DNA of 64,000 nucleotides from positions 1-64,000 of the forward strand of contig JAYKXP010000083.1 in NCBI GenBank assembly GCA_037176845.1, read 5' to 3'. The first letter of the stretch is position 1. The number at the start of each line of letters is the position of its first letter. The position numbers were made by a program, and so were the translations under genes. Shown piece after piece: positions 57,733-64,000 of this stretch. Below the pieces are notes generated by a model. It had not been told where the DNA came from, made no database searches, and saw nothing but the letters and a program-made list of their open reading frames with translations. The stretch comes from Paramarasmius palmivorus. Its lineage: Eukaryota > Basidiomycota > Agaricomycetes > Agaricales > Marasmiaceae.

Positions 57733-59517
57733 ATGTCATCTAACACTAACAACTTTTCTCGCGAAGATCGACAACGCTGGCGTCAAAGAGCACCTCGTTT
57801 GGGCTACTGGCTGGGTGTTCATGATACACACCCTGTAATCCATGGCCGCTCTGCTCGGGCCAACGATAGTCCTCCTCCCCCTTATACTAGCCAGCCGCCT
57901 CAGACTCGGACTCCCGACCAACCTCCCTTTACCCAAGAACGAATTCGACCACCTCAGACTCCCGACCAGCCTCCCTTTACCCAAGAACACGTTCAACCTC
58001 CTCCACCGCCACCACCACCACCACCTCAGATCTACCATCAGCAGGTTTACGCGCAACCCCATCAGTTGCAGCCTAACCCGCCTTATCCACTTCCACCCCC
58101 AGTCTATCAACCTTACCCGGTCTACCAGCCTCCATTGTATCAGCACCATCCACAGCCGCCTTAGTATGCCCCTCCACCCCCTCCGCATGGTGCAGTGTAC
58201 GATCAGGGTGGTCATTATCCACCACGAGCCTATAACTACCCTGGAGGACAGCCCGAACCTATGGCAATGGGTGCACTCCAACCTCGTAAGTTCTTTGTTG
58301 TCTTGAAGGCTCAGCTGGCATCTAACTACCTTCTATAGATGCCAATCACTTCGAGGTTTCTTTGCCTCAGGGTACCAATGTCGTGGGCGCTACCGTCACC
58401 CAAGTGCGAGAACGCCTCCGAGCGGACACATCTTTTGTCAACGCCTTCAGGCAATTCTGTGAGAAAATGGGTCTAGATCCTCAGGAGGCTCACCTTGGCT
58501 ACAAGATTATGCCCGGAGAACGTGTAAATCAGCCTGCGACACTGCTTTCCAACGAGTTTGAGTATAAATCGGCAGTTGAAAAGCTGATTGTGAAGAATAT
58601 GAAGGCTCGAAGCGTATTCTCTGTCCTAGAGATCTATAACTTGGTGAGTTCTCTGCCTGCTCTTCTCTTCCTTTGATGATAACATGGCTTCTAGAATGCC
58701 CCTAGCCGTAGTGCGGGCTCCCAGCGAGGAACAAAGCGCAAGGTCGACACTACCGTCAGTGATGAAATCAGTACCACAGTCAGCTATGGCCCGGTACTCA
58801 GAAAGCTCAAGGAGCATGTTCAATGTAGCCAACACCAAGGCCGCTCTTGCCATGTTGACCCCTTCAATGGGGATCATATCGAGCTCGACAATTATGCTCT
58901 GACACTGTGGGCAAAGAAGATCGTATGTCATCATTGTACCTGTGCTACTTAAGCTTACTTATCTGCTTCTACAGTTCTTCGGAGAGGCAAGCTACACGAA
59001 GCCGCCGAATGTCTCGGATTTTGATCGACTTCGCAAGAAGGCCCGTCCAGAGAACAAGAAAGGCTCTACTTCTGCTGCTCCGCCACCTGCCATGCATTTT
59101 CACTTCAATGGCTTTCAGGTCTCCCCGACATGGCCTTCGAGTCGTTCCTCGCCTTTAACAGATCGTACAACCTCTGCTGTTGGGAAAACCAATGCTGTCG
59201 TCGATCTCACTGAGGATTCTGAAGATGATGATTCAGTTGAGTATCCATTGGTGGAGGAGCTGCTCATTGATCTTGACCAAGATTATCCTGACTCGAACTT
59301 CCTTCAATATGCTGACCAGCTCAGGAACAAGGGTCTCACACGTGTCAACGCGCTCTCGACACTTTCGCCAGCATTCTTTACAGATTTTATTGGTATGCCT
59401 GCAGATGACGTCGACCGTTTTGTGAGCCAAGCTCAAACTCTGGTCCGTTGGGCAAGGAAGGGGAAATACCCTGCAGGGTCTCTTCGTCACTCTCCGAAGA
59501 TGGAGAAGGAGAACTAG
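57733..59517 (+). pseudogene. Transposon accessory protein gene, one nonsense codon (542 codons)
   Basis: Four exons join in frame: 57733-58285, 58339-58643, 58695-58922, 58975-59517, with introns of 51-53 bp. MSSNTNNFSRED starts a Pro/Gln-rich, low-complexity region with two near repeats of TPDQPPFTQE (residues about 55-80) and a run of prolines. An in-frame TAG at 58162 (codon 144) interrupts it; the frame continues YAPPPPPHGAV. A globular middle follows (ANHFEVSLPQGTNVVG, HLGYKIMPGERV, HVDPFNGDHIELDNYALTLW), then FFGEASYTKPPN, an acidic stretch (DLTEDSEDDD) and a C-terminal helical segment (FLQYADQLRNKGL to QTLVRWARKG) that could be a SAM-like fold. Convergent with the transposase and inside the same inverted arms. 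Role unknown; regulation or DNA binding of the transposon is a guess. Confidence 0.7.
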
Positions 59518-59670
59518 ACGTACTAATTGCCTATTTACGATTCTTGATTCTTGATTCTTGAACTTGCGAGTACCTACACTGCTAATTCTTTCTTGTATTC
59601 TGACTGCGACACCTCACATGTATCCATAGCAGCACATATTGTATCAATAGTTGAATATATCGTATTATTG

Positions 59671-60867
59671 TTAAAGATATCCTGAGTCTTTGTACCATCC
59701 ATGTATGTTCTCAGGTGTCATGGACTCGAACACCGCCTGCCACAACATGGAGTATGGATCTGCATTCTCGTGTGGATACATTTCCATGCGAGCGTAATCC
59801 CGATTCGTCCGAATCCATGACTTCGTCGCAGAGAAACCTTCTTCAATGGGATCTAAATCAGGAGAGTACGGTGGGAGATATTCGAGACGCATCCCCCTGT
59901 AATCGCTTCAGCAAACCGCCACCGAATAAGGAGACTCGATTGACCTACCGTGCTTCTATCATTGGCCGAAGTTCTTCAGACTTATAGATCGATGCATTAT
60001 CCATGATAACAACTGAATTCTTTCCAGGAAATGGATTCATGACATCTAAAAGAGTATCGATGAATTGATTGAATGTTTTGGCAGTGTAACTGCCCTCTTG
60101 GATATCGAGGTGCAGGACACCGTCGAGTGAAATCGCAGGAAGTATCGAATACCTGATGACGAATGCGTTACTGTCATTTGAGCAGGGAAATGGGCTATAT
60201 CTCACTTTGTTCCTCGTATGAAATAGTCTCTCCGACGAGCGCGTTGTCCAATAGGCCCCCAAGCCATCTTCCGCTTTGTCGTGTTTCGATTCGCGCCTGC
60301 CTCGTCAACGAACACCCACTGTTCTGGATTGTACTCTTCACACATCCGAATAATCCATTCTGCTCTTAGTTCTTCATCATGTTCGAGGGCAATACGTGTA
60401 ACCTGCACAGAGTTGAACCCTTAGATTCAGATTGCATAAGGAAACGGTCTACACACCTGCTTCCTAGAGAATCCACGGCGTCTGAGTTGATTCTCGATCG
60501 TCTTCTCACACACATCCATCCCACAATTGTCATAAAGCAGTTGCTGGAGCTCAGAAAGCTGAAGGTCTGGGGTTCTCTCAATACAACCCTCGAGAAACTG
60601 TCCGACAAACGACCGTCAGTCCTAAGACAATTATCCAGAGCAAAGTCTTACCGCTAAATGAAATGCATCTAGCTTTCGAGGCCTCCCAGTTCTTTTTGCA
60701 CCTAATATCTCATTGTAGCTTTCTGCATTCAGGACACGATTCTTGAGTTTGGATACCGTGGACTGGCTAACACCAAGTATTCTTGCAGTTGTGGTTTGAC
60801 TGCATCGCAGAGAAAGTGAGAATATCTCCCGTTTGAAAGCAGGATGAATATATCGATAATTACCCAT
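59671..60867 (-). CDS. Tc1/mariner-superfamily (DD34E) transposase, 327 aa, intact
   Basis: Five exons join in frame: 60867-60652, 60597-60457, 60402-60206, 60152-59949, 59896-59671 (984 nt), with introns of 52-54 bp. Residues about 5-45 form a helix-turn-helix (TTARILGVSQSTVSKLKNR), and GRPRK follows as an AT-hook-like linker. The DDE domain shows Asp152 (VFVDEAG), Asp236 (VVIMDNASIYK) and Glu271 (YSPDLDPIEEGF) with 34 residues between the second and third, the Tc1 spacing. Such enzymes cut at terminal inverted repeats and insert at TA, matching the TA flanks here. The element could therefore be active or only recently silent. The promoter region (60868-61010) contains the duplicated subterminal arm. 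Confidence 0.9.
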
Positions 60868-60924
60868 GGTGCTGGCAGGGTGGAAACGAGCGTCGAAAGT
60901 GTCGTCAATTGCAACGCGCCCTTA

Positions 60925-61010
60925 CAGCATTCCTTCCCAATTAGGCTATATTTTTGTTTACCCTCAACAAAGGCGCTGAGGAACAAAAGTCGGAAACTAT
61001 TCTACAATTA
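60925..61010 (-). repeat. Third copy of the subterminal arm, truncated
   Basis: Reads (minus) TAATTGTAGAATAGTTTCC to GGAATGCTGTAAG, then diverges from the arms (GGGCGCG instead of CCCGACG) into the transposase leader. Confidence 0.85.
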
Positions 61011-61571
61011 CAGCTGTTTACGAATCCCTAGCAATTTTTTGCGAAAATCAGTCCTCCTGATGGTATTTACATCCAAACAAAGAGCTCCACCCGGCCAGGG
61101 GTGCCGACCCAGCGCTTGTCTGGTGCTTGCAGCAGTCGCATTCACAGCAGCCAACCGTACATAGACTATATTACCACCACCAGAGTCACAAGCTATAGAT
61201 AGATAAAATGGACATGCTATCTAGAATGTCATCGACGCTGCTCCCCGTCAAAGAAGCCGATAAGAATAGGCGGCAGAGCTTCAGCGACAGAGTCGGTCAA
61301 TGGCCCGGTCGGTAGGTAGCTAGTGTATAAGATTTCAAGAGATAACGATTCAATTTCTGTGCCAAGGGCTTGCAGTGAGATGAAGACTTCAACATGGAGT
61401 TGGTGAGGAAATTATTGACAATGACAATCAATTCAACTGCTTTGCAACTGCTGAAGCGCTGGACAAGCGCCGGGTCGGCGCGCCTGGCCGGGTGGAGCTC
61501 TTTGTTTGGATGTAAATACCATCAGGAGGACCGATTTTCGCAAAAAATTGCTAGGGATTCGTAAACAGCTG
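61011..61571 (-). mobile_element. 560-bp palindromic element, copy 3 (inverted)
   Basis: Reverse orientation to copies 1 and 2, with several base differences and 1 bp longer. TA borders its transposase side (61009-61010), but CA (TG on the minus strand) borders its outer side (61572-61573). Unequal flanks suggest a recombinant between two inserted copies. Confidence 0.85.
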
Positions 61572-61886
61572 CAATATTGGTATCGAGGGACTGAAGTCGA
61601 ATGGGGTTTATGGGGTTCGTGGGGCTGGTAACATAGATGGTCATCCCTAGACCTTCCTAGACTCCTGTGCCTCAGAATGGGTGACGACGAGCGAAAACCA
61701 GGAAGCAATAGGTGGAGAGTGCTGAGCTAGTGATGAGCGCCTTGAGTCTCAGTCAGTTACCTGGTGACCAAAACGTGCGTCGGGCTTACAGCATTCCTTC
61801 CCAATTAGGCTATATTCTTGTTTACCCTCAACAAAGGCACTGAGGAACAAAAGTCGGAAACTATTCTACAATTATTACAAGCGCTG
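61572..61886 (-). repeat. Subterminal arm and terminal inverted repeat, right
   Basis: Inverted partner of the left end without the 560-bp insert, ending at CAAGCGCTG beside TA at 61887-61888. Confidence 0.85.
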
Positions 61887-61900
61887 TACCTTGACTTGCC

Positions 61901-62691
61901 ATGCCGCCAAAACCTTCCGTTGCTAGTAAAGATGATACACCAGCTCACAAATGCCCAGGTGAGTCCATGTGTTTGCTATAGACGCGCTAAACTGATATGC
62001 CTTCACACCAGTTGAGAGCTGCTCTCTTACGATTGACGCCATTGTTCGTTGCTCCGACGACCAACACTTTGGCGCACATGTCCAGAATCTTGAAGCCTTC
62101 TCCAAGAAGCTTCGTTCCTCTCGCAAATCTGTAAAATCTAAAAAAGATACTCTCCCTCTGGTCAATGCTACTGAGCGAGGCGCGATAATCGAGATGCTCC
62201 TTTGTTTCATGCACAATACACCTCCGCTGGACCTGAAAAAGGTCTCTCTGCAAGATATACTTGAATTGAACACCGTTGGGAGAAAATATGCTGTTCATTC
62301 CGTGATATATGCGTCTCAGAAGGCGATGAAGTGCGTGTCAGGCTTTGATTTCTCTCCTCTCGATCATTTACCTTTGCTTGTACCAGTGAGAAGGCTTTGG
62401 ATCATAAACATGCATCATACCCCATACGAGTTCGCATTCTCCTTCATAAACTCCACAACAAAGACCGTTCCAACATCGACCCTATTATGCGCAAGATGTT
62501 CCTTGATAATCTGAAAGTGGAAAAGTTCGGAACCTGGAGAGCTGGCGGACTTTGAAGACCGTTTTTATGACGCGTATAAGGCCTTTGTGAGTTTACTCGT
62601 GTATTTGAGTATTGTATCATGTATTCACTACCATTCACAGAAACTATACCGCGAAGCCTGGGACGACTGGAACCTCGAAGCCCAGCTTTAA
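61901..62691 (+). pseudogene. BTB/POZ-domain protein gene, one frameshift
   Basis: Starts MPPKPSVASKDD (ATG at 61901) and, after an intron (61959 to about 62012), continues CSLTIDAIVRCSDDQHFGAH, KKDTLPLVNATERGAIIEML, DLKKVSLQDILELNTVGRKY and YASQKAM. This is the alpha/beta order of a BTB fold, a protein-interaction domain often used for dimerisation or Cul3 binding. A second intron ends at about 62391 and EKALDHKHASYP follows. Near 62523 one extra base shifts the frame; beyond it SEPGELADFEDRFYDAYKAF, a GTGAGT intron and KLYREAWDDWNLEAQL complete the protein to TAA. The ATG lies only 14 bp from the transposon end, so its native promoter has been replaced. Confidence 0.7.
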
Positions 62692-63379
62692 TTAAGAGGT
62701 CATGTTTACCGTTACTCGTTTTCATGCTTCAGATAGGTCCCAAAGATCGTTCGCTTCTTGGGTCCCCAATTGAGTAACGGGATGTTGGTGACCAACGAGG
62801 ATTGGGAAGAAACGCTTATTGACTTTATGAAGTGACCGAATGCATGTATCCAAATATATAAATTTCCCTGAATCTATTCATTGACCAGTCTCAGTCCAGA
62901 ACTTGGGTAATGAATATAAAGTAAGTATTTCATCAACGTCTCGCTAGAGAAACCCGTGTTTCAGACGACTATCATGGTTATGATACGAATCTCTATTGAT
63001 TCAGAGACTTCCACGTATATATAAACGAGAATGTGGGCCATCATCACTACCATCAAACCCACAAAATGTCTAGGTGCGATGAAGTTCCTTCACCAAGCTG
63101 TCTGCTCCATCCTCATTGCACTCCCGCAGTGTCACCACTGGCACTTTCCGCACACAAGGGTTATGCTTCTGAATTCCATCCTTCCCATTGCTCCCAATCA
63201 TATTGTACCTGTGCAGCACGTTCAATACCGAAACACCGAGGCAAAACCGTCCAGGGCTCACGTAGGAATATACTCGTGCTCGAGCTGCTCCGAGAACTCT
63301 TTCAGTTCTTCAGGCTCGGGAGTGAGCGAGACCCCCCCTTTCTACTGATCGTTGAATGTTGTTCGCATGATGAGGTCGA
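62692..63379 (+). other. Spacer with an unproven ORF (about 63066-63452)
   Basis: A plus-strand frame starting MSRCDEVPSPSC has a good start context but overlaps the 3' end of the minus-strand BTB fragment and has no recognisable domain. Confidence 0.3.
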
Positions 63380-63720
63380 TGTCGGAAGTATCCTCATGTC
63401 GAAGCTTGTGCCATTAAAACGCGTATCATGGTGGCGTACGAACCAATGTTAGTATCGAGTGCTTGTTCACTAGAAAAGGAATGGTTCAGTGGGTGATGCG
63501 AGGGGACGGAAATGTATTTGATACGTACTTCATTACACTCTGAGATGCATCTATTGCTGACTGGACGACATATTTCTTTCCAGCCGCATTGAGATTCAGC
63601 AAATCCTGTAGTGGAAGTTCCTTCAGTTCCAGAGGTGGAGAATTACGCATGAAACGAAGGAGTATCTCCATTGTCATATCCCGTTCGGGAGCATTACAAA
63701 GCCACCGTTAGCTGCTGGAG
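63380..63720 (-). pseudogene. BTB gene fragment
   Basis: The minus strand encodes DMTMEILLRFMRNSPPLELK, DLLNLNAAGKKYVVQSAID and SQSVM, then a GTACGTATC intron and EQALDTNIGSYATMIRVLMA, ending in a stop. It aligns with the middle of the gene at 61901; the N-terminal BTB strands are missing. Confidence 0.55.
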
Positions 63721-64000
63721 GTGTTTTCTTGCTTGGTAAGTAGGAAATGCTGGTGAAACCTGTTGGGATCACGTTCATCGATGCGGCTGCAGCTTAATGG
63801 TCCCGTGTAGTAGCGTTTTCTATTTGCTAGAACAATTTCACGACAGTGTGCTCTCTAGTTGTCAAAATATCCACAACGACAAGTATCAATCGGTTACTTA
63901 CACCATCTTTTATACTGACGGTCGGAGAGCCTACTAGCGATCGACGTAGTTCCAATCTAGTTCAAGCGCCCATCTTTTAACTCTAAGTGTCTTGATTCAT
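63721..64000 (+). other. No gene seen
   Basis: Short end region without recognisable ORF or repeat. Confidence 0.4.

Larger units (their letters stand above)
56192..61886. mobile_element. Mosaic Tc1/mariner-like DNA transposon, about 5.7 kb
   Basis: Ends are inverted: CAGCGCTTGTAATA at left and TATTACAAGCGCTG at right, each bordered by TA (56190-56191, 61887-61888), the target of Tc1/mariner elements. The subterminal arms continue as inverted copies (56766-57068 versus 61572-61877) and then as 560-bp palindromic elements (57069-57628, 61011-61571). The core holds an accessory gene (plus strand) and an intact transposase (minus strand), converging. An extra 560-bp element is inserted 14 bp inside the left end. 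An 86-bp stretch of the subterminal arm recurs at 60925-61010, next to the transposase promoter, so the structure was built by nesting or recombination of related elements. Confidence 0.85.

Noticed and set aside
57736..58281. Long minus-strand ORF rich in W and R opposite the accessory gene
   Set aside because: It is the antisense of the proline/glutamine-rich exon; the composition (poly-W/R) is a shadow of CCA-rich codons.
57069..61571. Copies 2 and 3 as a composite transposon moved by the 560-bp elements
   Set aside because: Their outer flanks are TG/CA within mirror-image arms instead of a TA duplication, so independent joint transposition is not supported.

Overview
The window looks like nuclear DNA of a filamentous basidiomycete, probably an Agaricomycete. 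The evidence is short GT-AG introns of about 45-60 bp (with some GC-AG introns), genes cut into 4-11 small exons, an intron-bearing tRNA-Gln gene, Zn2Cys6 and BTB proteins, and several copies of a seven-helix membrane protein family of a kind common in mushrooms. I saw no rRNA, CRISPR array or prokaryotic operon.

Layout. 2-1970 is a complete, young, non-autonomous LTR element with one 370-codon ORF. 2.2-9 kb holds gene debris, a tRNA-Gln/tRNA-Lys unit and a 695-bp-arm inverted repeat whose right arm stops about 130 bp before the ATG of an intact secreted class 3 lipase (9172-10644). 11.2-13.8 kb is a block with a Zn2Cys6 gene and BTB debris; it recurs inverted at 40.0-42.6 kb, and both Zn2Cys6 ORFs are open. 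16.8-19.2 kb holds two ordinary minus-strand genes, a 257-aa multi-pass membrane protein and a 251-aa short-chain dehydrogenase. 20.1-29.3 kb is a tandem duplication of about 5 kb in which each unit has a tRNA-Gln copy, a gene-like block, a tRNA-Lys remnant and an intact seven-helix gene (311 and 312 aa). 30-51 kb continues with decayed units and more family members, of which 46474-47725 (268 aa) is intact, plus a solo LTR with a 5-bp target duplication. 51-56 kb is another local duplication of broken genes. 56.1-61.9 kb is a mosaic Tc1/mariner-like DNA transposon with an intact five-exon DD34E transposase, a convergent accessory gene with one nonsense codon, and three copies of a 560-bp palindromic MITE-like element. 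A BTB gene with one frameshift starts 14 bp beyond its end.

The genes do not form a recognisable pathway. This is a duplication- and transposon-rich accessory region: repeated segments have copied the membrane-protein, tRNA-flanked, Zn2Cys6 and BTB loci, leaving a mix of intact paralogues and fragments. Exon structures were joined by eye from splice signals and frame continuity. Where lengths sum to a multiple of three with no internal stop I call the gene intact.
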